A program made the translations under genes and the position numbers. This document shows, in pieces, positions 16,750 to 24,656 of a DNA stretch of 62,674 bases (position 1 is the first letter of the stretch; each line of letters opens with the position of its first letter). Origin of the DNA: Deltaproteobacteria bacterium (GTDB taxonomy: Bacteria > Desulfobacterota > Binatia > Bin18). The stretch lies in the NCBI GenBank assembly GCA_016874775.1, contig VGTJ01000008.1, forward strand, positions 1 through 62,674, in the 5' to 3' direction. The notes beneath the pieces were generated by a model. The model was not told the DNA's origin and ran no database searches. It saw nothing but the letters and a program-made list of their open reading frames with translations.

Positions 16750-17670
16750 ATGAGAAATTGGAGATTGCGGATTGCGGGTTGCGGATTGCGGATTGGGCTG
16801 TGTCTTATCGGGGCTATTCTCTTGGTATCGAGTAGAGATGGTTGGGCGCTAGAGAGTGATCTTGTCACCAAAGGCCGTTATGTCTTTGCGCTTTCTGGTG
16901 GTTGTGGTTGTCATACGGCAGAGGGTGGACCAACCAATGCAGGTGGTCGACCCTTACAGACACCATTCGGTACATTCTATGGGACCAATATTACTCCTGA
17001 TCCCAACCACGGCATAGGCAAGTGGACTGATAAAGAGCTGATCGATAGTCTGCGTTTAGGAATACGACGGGACGGATCAGTGATGAGTCCGGTGATGCCG
17101 TATCCAGCCTTTAGCGGCATGAGCGACGAAGATGTGGTCGCCTTAGTTGCCTATTTGCGTACGTTGCCTGCCATCGCACGAGAAAATCAGCCTCACAAGC
17201 TGTCTATTCCCTTCAGTAATATCGGTAATCGTCTCTGGCGGTGGTTGTTTTTCACTCCGATGACAGCTCCAGCACAGGCACCGACAGCGGGAATTGAGCG
17301 AGGACGTTACATTAGTGAGCATGTTGCACATTGTCAGGAATGTCATACTCCTCGTACGCTGTGGGGAACGCTTGATCGTTCTCGTGATCTGGCTGGGAAC
17401 CCCAGCGGCATTGATGGTGAAGTGACGCCGAACATTACTCCTGATCCCGAGACTGGCGTGGGCAAGTGGAGCGATGACGAGATGGTCTCGTTACTCAAGA
17501 GCGGGTTTCTGCCCAATATGGACAACGTGCAAGGATTGATGGCCTTGGTAATTGAGGGAGTACCCGAAGGCGGTTACAAAGATATGACCGATGCGGATGC
17601 GCAAGCTATAGAGCAATATCTCAAAAATATTCCGCCGATCGTGCAGAAAATCGAGACAAAAAATAAATAA
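16750..17670 (+). CDS. Diheme cytochrome c, first heme motif atypical
   Basis: 306 residues with a signal peptide (GLCLIGAILLVSS...GWALES) and two cytochrome c domains. The second has a normal motif CQECH (Cys195-His199). The first reads GGCGCHT: histidine preceded by C-G-C, so the usual C-x-x-C-H spacing is missing one residue and only one standard thioether can form. Distal methionines are available (VMSPVMPYPAFSGMSDED; FLPNMDNV). GTNITPDPNHGIGKW and PNITPDPETGVGKWS repeat, showing domain duplication. Related proteins are subunits of alcohol or aldehyde dehydrogenases or general periplasmic electron carriers. The first 17 codons are written in an iterated GCGGATT repeat, so the n-region is unusual. 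A second cytochrome follows 31 bases downstream. Confidence 0.9.
   Translation: MRNWRLRIAGCGLRIGLCLIGAILLVSSRDGWALESDLVTKGRYVFALSGGCGCHTAEGGPTNAGGRPLQTPFGTFYGTNITPDPNHGIGKWTDKELIDSLRLGIRRDGSVMSPVMPYPAFSGMSDEDVVALVAYLRTLPAIARENQPHKLSIPFSNIGNRLWRWLFFTPMTAPAQAPTAGIERGRYISEHVAHCQECHTPRTLWGTLDRSRDLAGNPSGIDGEVTPNITPDPETGVGKWSDDEMVSLLKSGFLPNMDNVQGLMALVIEGVPEGGYKDMTDADAQAIEQYLKNIPPIVQKIETKNK
16763..16797. repeat. Iterated-word element inside a start region, dialect TTGCGGATTGCGG
   Basis: Single-armed run of GATTGCGGATTGCGGG and TTGCGGATTGCGGATTGGG within codons 5-16 of the diheme cytochrome. The full two-armed form of this dialect is at 28424. Confidence 0.75.
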
Positions 17671-17701
17671 CTGTGTTCCTAATGCAGGAGAGGAGAGCGG
17701 G

Positions 17702-18184
17702 ATGAAACGTAGTGTGTTGACGGTGGGAATAATCGTGGTGGCAGGGTGGTTAGGAGTAAGTGTCGCTCATGAGAATCATGCGAAGCACTTGCCTGATGGA
17801 AAGGACGTCATCGCTTTTCGCACCTACCTGATGGAAAGTATTGGTGATAACGCCAAGGAGCTGAACGACAAGATTAAAGCGGGAAAAGTGAAAGAAGCAA
17901 AAGTGAACGCTCAGTCGATCGCACTCCACTCGACTCGTATCGCCGAGCTTTTTCCTAAAGGAAGTACCTCAGAGACTTCTCGCGCAAAAGACGAGATCTG
18001 GCAGAAGTGGGATGAGTTTGTCAAAGCTTCGGATGAGTTTCGTGTCAATGTCGATGCTCTTGGTGCTGCTACTGCTGACAACAACGTAGAAGAGGCCAAG
18101 ACGCAACTCAAGAAAGTCTTTGCTGACTGTAAGAGCTGCCACACTACCTTTCGTAAGCCAGATAAAGATGAACAAAAAAACTGA
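17702..18184 (+). CDS. Class II cytochrome c (c556/c'-like)
   Basis: 160 residues with a signal peptide (MKRSVLTVGIIVVAGWLGVSVA) and a four-helix-bundle-like sequence. The single heme motif CKSCH lies close to the C-terminus (about residue 145), as in cytochrome c' and c556 of class II. The helices carry an early Met/Arg region (RTYLMESIGDNAKELND) where class II proteins place the distal ligand; the Met in that helix is a candidate. Periplasmic electron carrier or gas-binding protein. 31 bases after the diheme cytochrome, with AGGAGAGGAG before the ATG, so likely one operon. A strong terminator follows at 18345. Confidence 0.87.
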   Translation: MKRSVLTVGIIVVAGWLGVSVAHENHAKHLPDGKDVIAFRTYLMESIGDNAKELNDKIKAGKVKEAKVNAQSIALHSTRIAELFPKGSTSETSRAKDEIWQKWDEFVKASDEFRVNVDALGAATADNNVEEAKTQLKKVFADCKSCHTTFRKPDKDEQKN

Positions 18185-18308
18185 TTGTGCGTCTCATACG
18201 TAGATAAGAAAGTGTACGGCAAGAGATCACGTCACAGAGGTGCGGTTTTTTCTCAGTCAGGGGTTGCGATCTCACAAATGATGATTATTTTCTTACGCAT
18301 TGAGTCTT

Positions 18309-18342
18309 CCACGTGTCTGTTCTCCCCAGCAGACGAACGTGG
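18309..18342 (+). other. Hairpin preceding the terminator, possible small RNA
   Basis: CCACGTGTCTG (18309-18319) pairs with CAGAC and ACGTGG (18330-18342) with a two-base bulge, around a ten-base loop. It lies two bases before a strong terminator hairpin, within a 299-base gap with no coding sequence. Either the structured 3' end of the cytochrome mRNA or part of a small RNA. Confidence 0.45.
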
Positions 18343-18344
18343 CC

Positions 18345-18390
18345 AAAGCCCCCGGGTTTACCCTCCTTTATCCGGGGGCTTTTTCTTTTT
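18345..18390 (+). terminator. Rho-independent terminator
   Basis: AAAGCCCCCGG (18345-18355) pairs perfectly with CCGGGGGCTTT (18372-18382), followed by TTTCTTTTTG. Ends the cytochrome operon and isolates it from the VWA gene. Confidence 0.9.
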
Positions 18391-18483
18391 GTTGGAGTCT
18401 TCCTTTGCTGCCGAATATTTACTTGCACCGCTATAGGAAACGTGAAATAAAATTGTATAGCTCCTTGTATGGAGGTGCCTTCC

Positions 18484-19779
18484 GTGTCAGGTCTCACCGG
18501 TTTTCATGCGTTATGCAGTCGAGATGCGGTCCTGAGCAGTGCTGAAAATTTCATCCTCTATCTCCTGCTCGAAACTAAAGCCCAAGGGGCCACCGCAAAA
18601 GGGCGCCTACCGCTCAATCTTGGTATTGTCCTCGACCGTAGCGGGTCGATGTATGACGAGAAGCGGCTCGACTACGTCAGTGAAGCGATCAAATATCTCG
18701 TTGATCAACTCGGTCCCAATGATCGCGCAACTGTTGTTGCCTTTGCTGATAAGGCTGCAGTCGTCGCTACGGCAGACGATCTGCAACGTGATAAGAGTCG
18801 AGTGAAAAGAGCTATCGATGACATTGACCAGTTAGAGATTGGTGGCGGCACCCAGATGGCGTTGGGAATGGAAGCTGCCATTGCGGAGATCGAAAAAAAC
18901 TATTCGCCTAATCGACTCAATCGCCTCCTACTTTTGACCGATGGGCAAACCTACGAAGAGCGAAAGTGCTTCGATCTTGCTCGTAAGCATCGTGATCGCA
19001 TTTCCTGTAGTACGCTAGGTGTGGGCATTGAGTTTAATGAAAAACTGCTCATGGAAATAGCCGAAGCGAGTGGGGCGAACTATCATTTCATTGCTGAACC
19101 GGCGACCATTCCGGGAATCTTTTCGCGTGAACTCGAAGGTCTCCGGAATGTGGCGCTGACAAACGCACGCATTGAAGTACGGCTTAGTGCTGGCGTGCAA
19201 GTCAAGGAAGTCTTTCGCGCCAGTCCACAGATTTACCCCATCAAAGAGGCGACTCCAGATGCTGAACGATTGCTCAAGATTCCCCTTGGTGATGTCGAAT
19301 CGAGCACGCCAAGTTCTGCACTATTAGTGCTAGTGCTTCCGCCTCGTAAACCTGGACGTGTTCGCATTGCCCATGCGCAACTCTGCTACGACACGCCAGA
19401 CGCACGAGACCAACGTGATGATGCGGAAGCTGTCGTTATGTACACGCTTGAACGTGATGCTGTCGGTAAAGCGAATGGCTACGTGATGAACCTTGTCGAT
19501 CAAGTCAGCATTGCGAAAATCCAGATGCAAGCCGAGGCTGCAGTGGCATCGGGGAATGTTGATAAAGCAACCCGTTTGTTGGGAAACGCGATTGCTGGAA
19601 CGCAGCGGTTAGGTAACACCAAGGCGACACAGGCATTAGTCTCGCTCCAGAATGAAATGAAGAAGACTCAGAGCCTTTCGACTCGGGCTGCGAAGACACA
19701 ATTACTGACGGCACAAGCGACGCTACGAAAAACTCAGATGCTCGATCCAGAAAGCGTCAAAGACGCACTCCGGGAGTAA
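18484..19779 (+). CDS. VWA domain protein with Thr-Gln repeated tail
   Basis: 431 residues, no signal peptide, so cytoplasmic. A von Willebrand A domain occupies roughly residues 35-210 with an intact metal site (LNLGIVLDRSGSMYDEK, later GGGTQM and LLLTDGQTYEE). A beta-rich part follows, then a helical tail with four T-Q-x-L motifs (KATQAL, KKTQSL, AKTQLL, RKTQML) spaced 10-13 residues apart. Such threonines are plausible kinase targets and FHA-binding sites, given the FHA and kinase genes next to it; that is inference. GTG at 18484 is chosen because GGAGG lies eight bases before it; ATG at 18469 would include that site in the coding sequence. First gene of the signalling cluster. Confidence 0.85.
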   Translation: MSGLTGFHALCSRDAVLSSAENFILYLLLETKAQGATAKGRLPLNLGIVLDRSGSMYDEKRLDYVSEAIKYLVDQLGPNDRATVVAFADKAAVVATADDLQRDKSRVKRAIDDIDQLEIGGGTQMALGMEAAIAEIEKNYSPNRLNRLLLLTDGQTYEERKCFDLARKHRDRISCSTLGVGIEFNEKLLMEIAEASGANYHFIAEPATIPGIFSRELEGLRNVALTNARIEVRLSAGVQVKEVFRASPQIYPIKEATPDAERLLKIPLGDVESSTPSSALLVLVLPPRKPGRVRIAHAQLCYDTPDARDQRDDAEAVVMYTLERDAVGKANGYVMNLVDQVSIAKIQMQAEAAVASGNVDKATRLLGNAIAGTQRLGNTKATQALVSLQNEMKKTQSLSTRAAKTQLLTAQATLRKTQMLDPESVKDALRE

Positions 19780-19821
19780 TGACCAGAAAGTTCGGAGTTT
19801 AGAGTTAATAAGGAGAAATAT

Positions 19822-20400
19822 ATGATCCGTTGTTCTGAGTGTGGCCACGAGAACATGGATGGGCTCGAATACTGTGATGCTTGTGGAGCGAAGCTCCCGG
19901 TTGGCACCCCAGCTGAACCTGCTGCCGTGGCAGTTCCTGCAGTCGCTCCCGTTGTAGCCCCAGAGCCACCCTCTGCCGAAGCCAGTGCTCCTGCTGAACC
20001 TGCTGCCGTCGCTACCGCTGCTGTTACTCCTGCTACTCCAGCCCCAGCGCCTACACCTTCCACGGGAACCATACAACAGGCGCAATTAACTATTTTGCGC
20101 GGTGGTACGGTTGGGAAAGTTTTTCCTTTGCAAGCGGGCGACAACCTGGTTGGTCGCTGGGACCCCGATTCTGGTTCTTTTCCTGAAGTTGATATGGAAC
20201 ACGATGATCCTGAAGCACGGATCTCGCGCAAACATGCTCTCATTCGCATGAACGATGCCATTACCATCGAGGATATTGGGAGTCTCAACGGCACGTTCGT
20301 TAACCGTGGCAAGCGACTGGAACCAGGATCACCGGCAGAGTTAAAGGATGGTGATGAAGTGATCGTTGGTAAGACGTTCTTCAAACTGTCCATAGGATAG
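19822..20400 (+). CDS. Zinc-ribbon and FHA domain protein
   Basis: 192 residues: a four-Cys zinc ribbon at 4-21 (CSECGHENMDGLEYCDACGA), an Ala/Pro-rich linker to about 85, and an FHA domain from about 90 to the end, with the phosphothreonine-binding core RISRKHALIRM and SLNGTFVNRGKRL and the final GDEVIVGKTFFKL. FHA domains bind phosphothreonine, so this is a likely adaptor read-out for the kinase encoded two genes downstream, comparable in logic to GarA or Fha1 of other bacteria. AAGGAG precedes the ATG. 42 bases after the VWA gene and 38 before the PP2C gene, so an operon. Confidence 0.92.
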   Translation: MIRCSECGHENMDGLEYCDACGAKLPVGTPAEPAAVAVPAVAPVVAPEPPSAEASAPAEPAAVATAAVTPATPAPAPTPSTGTIQQAQLTILRGGTVGKVFPLQAGDNLVGRWDPDSGSFPEVDMEHDDPEARISRKHALIRMNDAITIEDIGSLNGTFVNRGKRLEPGSPAELKDGDEVIVGKTFFKLSIG

Positions 20401-20438
20401 CCTGTATCGTTGACCTTCTGAACCGAGGCTGGTGAACT

Positions 20439-22115
20439 ATGAGCGCAGTCCCACAACCGGCCTCCCTGCCGCTTTCATCGACAGATATTTCCTGCCCTGA
20501 GTGCGGGCAAGAAAATCCTGCAGAGGAGGCCTATTGCACTGCGTGCGGTGCCGCGTTGCAAAGTGAGCCGTTGCCACCGCCGTTAACTCCCCTTAGTCCA
20601 GGAACGTTACTCGCGGACACGTATACGATTGAGACAGTTGAACCTCTGGGACGCGAGAATCGTTACCTCGCTGTTGATGCAACCTCGCCGGGGGGCTCAG
20701 TCCTGCTGCGTGAACGTGCCGGTGAGGAGGCTGAGCCGTTCCAAACGCTTATTGCCCGTACTGCCGAACTGAAGCATCCAGCGTTCTTGATTCCTGACCG
20801 CGTGATGAGTCAAGACGATCGCGTGTATCTTGTCTGCCCTCGAGTCCCTGGCATCAAGTTGTCCGAACGGATCGATTGCACGAGCGAGCGCGAAGCGGTG
20901 AGTTGGGGAGTACAATTGTGCCAGGCCTTGGGCGTGTTGCATCGGCGAGAGTTGCTCTGCGTAGACTTACCGCCCGAGGGTGTGTTGCTTGACAAAGAAG
21001 GGCGGGTGCGAATCACGCAGCTCAATGCCTCGGTGGCGAAGGGGGAGGTTCTTGATCCGCCACGTGTCACTGATGGTTATTCCGCTCCCGAAGCCTATAA
21101 GCCAGGGTTGTTTGCTGCGACAGCCGATGTTTTCGCCGTAGGCGCACTCTTATATACGTTGCTCGTGGGAAAGCGGCTGCCTATCGAGGGCTGGCTTGTG
21201 CAGTATGAACCGCCGGTGTTCTATCCAGAAAAGGTCCTCTCGCCTAATCTTGAACGCGTGTTGCGTACAGCGTTAGCCCTGGACCCCAAAGAGCGATATG
21301 AGAGTCTCGATGCCCTCAAGGCAGCACTATTGACCTGCAACCAGAAGAGCCTGGTGCGTTCGGCGTGGTTGACAGACGTGGGTCAGATCCGGGAGCACAA
21401 CGAAGATGCGGTGCTGGTCAAGGAAGACGGGCAAGGGACTGTTGCTGGCAACGCTTTCACTGGTCTGTATATCGTTTCTGATGGTATGGGCGGTGCAGAA
21501 GCCGGAGAAGTCGCCAGCGCGTTAGCGATCGAGACTGTTGCTCGACACATCGAACGTGCGCGCGTCGAGACGCCACCCCAAGACGAAGCCGCGTGGGAAC
21601 AGTGTCTGCGTGAAGCTGTTGAAGCAGCCAATGCGACCATTCTGACATACGCAAAAGACCACCCGAGTGCGGCAGGGCTTGGGGCAACAATCGTCGTTGT
21701 GTTACTGCAGAACCAGCGCGCAACATTGGCATGGGTGGGAGACAGTCGGATTTACCTCTGGGAACAGGGACAGCTTCAACAGCTCTCGCGTGATCACTCG
21801 TTGGTGGCGCGCTTGGTGGAGATCGGCCAACTCACGGCTGACGAAGCACGCACTCATGAGCATCGCAATGTCTTGATTCGCTCGTTAGGGAGCAAAGAGC
21901 AAATTACTGTCGATACCATCAGCCGGCCACTGCGCCGGGGAGCACGATTGTTGCTCTGTAGTGATGGTTTAACCTCTCACGTAGAAGATGGGGCAATTGC
22001 CGATATTCTGAGCCGTCATCGAGAACCCGTTGCTGCGACGTCGGAGCTGATCGTTGCTGCGAATGCTGGGGGAGGAAGCGACAACATTTCGGCTGTGGTA
22101 GTATTTCACGAGTAG
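20439..22115 (+). CDS. Zinc ribbon-pseudokinase-PP2C phosphatase fusion
   Basis: 558 residues with three parts. A zinc ribbon at about 19-37 (CPECGQENPAEEAYCTACGA). A protein kinase-like fold at about 45-290 that has lost its catalytic residues: the H-R-D-L-K-P-E-N loop reads CVDLPPEG near 174, the DFG triplet reads QLN near 194, and the ATP lysine position is Arg in VLLRER. A PP2C-type Ser/Thr phosphatase from about 303 with all metal motifs intact: GQIREHNEDAV, VSDGMGGAEAG, WVGDSRIYL, CSDGLTSHVED, GGSDNISAVVV. It should dephosphorylate targets of the neighbouring kinase; the pseudokinase may be a sensor or scaffold. GTG/ATG choice clear at 20439. Stop is 15 bases before the kinase gene. Confidence 0.93.
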   Translation: MSAVPQPASLPLSSTDISCPECGQENPAEEAYCTACGAALQSEPLPPPLTPLSPGTLLADTYTIETVEPLGRENRYLAVDATSPGGSVLLRERAGEEAEPFQTLIARTAELKHPAFLIPDRVMSQDDRVYLVCPRVPGIKLSERIDCTSEREAVSWGVQLCQALGVLHRRELLCVDLPPEGVLLDKEGRVRITQLNASVAKGEVLDPPRVTDGYSAPEAYKPGLFAATADVFAVGALLYTLLVGKRLPIEGWLVQYEPPVFYPEKVLSPNLERVLRTALALDPKERYESLDALKAALLTCNQKSLVRSAWLTDVGQIREHNEDAVLVKEDGQGTVAGNAFTGLYIVSDGMGGAEAGEVASALAIETVARHIERARVETPPQDEAAWEQCLREAVEAANATILTYAKDHPSAAGLGATIVVVLLQNQRATLAWVGDSRIYLWEQGQLQQLSRDHSLVARLVEIGQLTADEARTHEHRNVLIRSLGSKEQITVDTISRPLRRGARLLLCSDGLTSHVEDGAIADILSRHREPVAATSELIVAANAGGGSDNISAVVVFHE

Positions 22116-22130
22116 TGAGGACTATCTGCC

Positions 22131-24632
22131 ATGCCGCGCAACGAGAATGGACAGCTTGAGCCTGGAACGCTTCTCGCGGGAAGATACCGTGTCGAGCGCT
22201 TCCTCGCTGGCGGTGGCATGGGGCTTGTGTACATTGCCAATGATCAACGTCTGGCAGATCGACGCTGTGCAGTCAAAGAGATCTTTGACCGATTTACCAA
22301 CCCAGAAGAACGGGCCCGAGCCATTGAGTATTTTCACCGTGAGGCAGATACCCTCGCCCAACTGAATCACCCTGCGATTCCCGCCATCTTCGATCGTTTC
22401 GGTGAAGGTCATTGCCATTACCTGGTGATGGATTTCATCGAAGGAACCAACTTGGAAAACGAGTTGGCCAACCAAGGAGGTTCGCTTCCTGAGAGTCGTA
22501 TTATTGAGGTTGGTCGTGAATTGAGCGACGTCCTTTCCTATCTCCACAGTTTTGAACCTCCGGTCATCTACCGTGATATGAAGCCCGGCAACGTGATTAT
22601 CACGCCGAGCGGACGAATAGTGCTCATCGACTTCGGGATCGCGCGTATTTTTACTCCCCAAGGCAAGGCAACGTTGATTGGGACTCCAGGATTTGCGCCG
22701 CCGGAACAGTATGCTGGGTCAGTCGATCAGCGTTCTGATATCTACGCTCTCGCTGCGATGATGCACTACATGCTCACTGGCCGTGATCCAGAGAAAAATC
22801 CACCATTCTCGTTCCCGCCAGTCCATTCGCTCAAACCAGAAGCCTCGCCGTTTCTAGCCCAAGCCATTGATACTGCCCTGGCGTACAAACCTGAAGAGCG
22901 TCCCGAGAGTGCTGAGGCATTTAAGGAGATGTTTCTCTATGGACGCGGGCTTAAGGCGCCGGTTGTGCCCCCAGCGTCGAAGTCGGCAACGCAACCTCTC
23001 CAGCCCTTGGACGGTGCCGTTGGCACGAATGTCGAAGTTGCCGAAGAAATGCGACCGGTGCGTAAACGACACTGGGGACGACGACTCGCAGCTCTCGTCT
23101 TGATTGGGTTGTTCGGCAGTGTCGCATACAGTGTGGTCACCAGCCCCGATTTGTTGAACGGTAACGTCATGACTCGCTGGGGAGAACAGATCCCTTGGCA
23201 GAGAATTGAAGCGTGGCTACCGGAATCGCGACAAGAGCAGTTTCGTCAGTTCGTCGCGAACCTTCCTTGGGAACGTGAGAAACGCGTACGTGCGTTGCGA
23301 GCCGACCCTCTTGAGCTAGTGTCAGTCAAATTGTTGAACACGTCGCGCGATGGGACCCCACTGCCCACCCAGAAAGGCACCTATCTTGATAGTGAAGTCC
23401 AATATCTGACATGGGAAGTCGTCTTGAAGAACCGTCTGGCTGGAGTGGAAGGGGCAACCTATCGACTTGAAGGGCGTTTTTTTGATCCCGAAGGTGGTGC
23501 TGCTGGGAAGAGTGAAGGGGGCCGGTTTGTCCGGCCAGAAGAAGAACAAGTCAGTCTTCGTGGCGTCACCCTGCTCGAAGGACTTAAGGAGCGAGCAAAA
23601 GGAAACTATCAGTTTGAGCTGTACTGGGGCGAGAAGAAACTTGCTACGCAAGATATTCGTATCGAAGCTGAGCCCAAGAAAGTCGCTGCTGCCGCAGTAC
23701 CTCCCTCCGAAGGCGGAACCTTGCCAGTGCCCGTACGGCCAACGTCACCATTGCCTGATCCTGCAATCGAAGAGCGTACCCGCCGTCTTGCTGAAGAAGC
23801 GAAACGTGCGGCTGAGGAGATGAAGCGCCAATCTCTGATTCATGAGCGTAGCAAGAAGCCACTGGATCTCGTCTCCGTGCGTTTTAGCAATACCAGCAAA
23901 GAGGGGAAGCGCTTATCAGGACAAGGAGATAAATTTCCGGCATCGAAAGTCCGCTTCATTGGTTGGGAAGCGCAGTTTCGTAACCGCTTGTTAGAACTGG
24001 TCCCAGCGTATCATCGAATTGAAGCAACCTACTATGCCCCGAACGGTCAACCTCTAGGAACCGTGCAGGATGCAAAGCAGGTGGAACTTGAAGCGAAGGA
24101 GGTCACGTTTACTGCACGAATTGGGAGGTCCACCGGTGGGGCATTTGTTCCTGGAACCTATCGTGTCGACTTTTATCTGAATGGATATCCACTGTCATCA
24201 AAGAAGTTCACGGTTGAGAATGATCAAGAACAGCTGGTGAGTAGAGAACCTCCACCCCCGGTGCGAGAAACTCCCCGAGATGAACCTCCACCACGTGAGG
24301 AGCGCCCTTCGTCACGTGGTGATCTTGCCAGTATGCTTCAACATCATACCGGAAGTATGCTTGGGCTAGATGGCGGACGCGAAGTGACGCTGGAACTGGA
24401 CTTTCATCCCCAACGAGACGGAAGCCTGCGAGGGGATGTGATCATCCATGAACCGGGATTTGGGACTACACCGCTGATGGGAAAAACCGATGGTGAGAAA
24501 ATCGAGTTTCGCAGTCCAACGGGGCGCGGCACCTTTCATTTCCGGGGTTGGCGAGATGAAGATCGCCTTACCGGAACGTATACGATTCTCCCCTCAGGAG
24601 ATGAGGGGCGCTGGTCAGTGAAGATTCGCTGA
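22131..24632 (+). CDS. Transmembrane serine/threonine protein kinase with duplicated outer domain
   Basis: 833 residues. The kinase domain is intact: glycine loop FLAGGGMGLVY (25-34), Lys49 in CAVKE, catalytic YRDMKPGN (Asp149), DFG at 167-169, GTPGFAPPEQY activation/substrate loop. A single membrane segment lies at about 318-337 (RLAALVLIGLFGSVAYSVV). Outside are two related domains starting near 394 (LELVSVKLLNTSRDG) and 579 (LDLVSVRFSNTSKEG), separated by a charged helix, then a Pro/Arg/Glu-rich linker and a C-terminal beta domain (TLELDFHPQRDGSLRGD). The duplicated domain is not a PASTA repeat and I do not recognise it. It probably senses an envelope signal. Cotranscribed with the phosphatase and FHA genes. 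Confidence 0.93.
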   Translation: MPRNENGQLEPGTLLAGRYRVERFLAGGGMGLVYIANDQRLADRRCAVKEIFDRFTNPEERARAIEYFHREADTLAQLNHPAIPAIFDRFGEGHCHYLVMDFIEGTNLENELANQGGSLPESRIIEVGRELSDVLSYLHSFEPPVIYRDMKPGNVIITPSGRIVLIDFGIARIFTPQGKATLIGTPGFAPPEQYAGSVDQRSDIYALAAMMHYMLTGRDPEKNPPFSFPPVHSLKPEASPFLAQAIDTALAYKPEERPESAEAFKEMFLYGRGLKAPVVPPASKSATQPLQPLDGAVGTNVEVAEEMRPVRKRHWGRRLAALVLIGLFGSVAYSVVTSPDLLNGNVMTRWGEQIPWQRIEAWLPESRQEQFRQFVANLPWEREKRVRALRADPLELVSVKLLNTSRDGTPLPTQKGTYLDSEVQYLTWEVVLKNRLAGVEGATYRLEGRFFDPEGGAAGKSEGGRFVRPEEEQVSLRGVTLLEGLKERAKGNYQFELYWGEKKLATQDIRIEAEPKKVAAAAVPPSEGGTLPVPVRPTSPLPDPAIEERTRRLAEEAKRAAEEMKRQSLIHERSKKPLDLVSVRFSNTSKEGKRLSGQGDKFPASKVRFIGWEAQFRNRLLELVPAYHRIEATYYAPNGQPLGTVQDAKQVELEAKEVTFTARIGRSTGGAFVPGTYRVDFYLNGYPLSSKKFTVENDQEQLVSREPPPPVRETPRDEPPPREERPSSRGDLASMLQHHTGSMLGLDGGREVTLELDFHPQRDGSLRGDVIIHEPGFGTTPLMGKTDGEKIEFRSPTGRGTFHFRGWRDEDRLTGTYTILPSGDEGRWSVKIR

Positions 24633-24656
24633 TGGCCGACAACTGAGAATGAAAAA

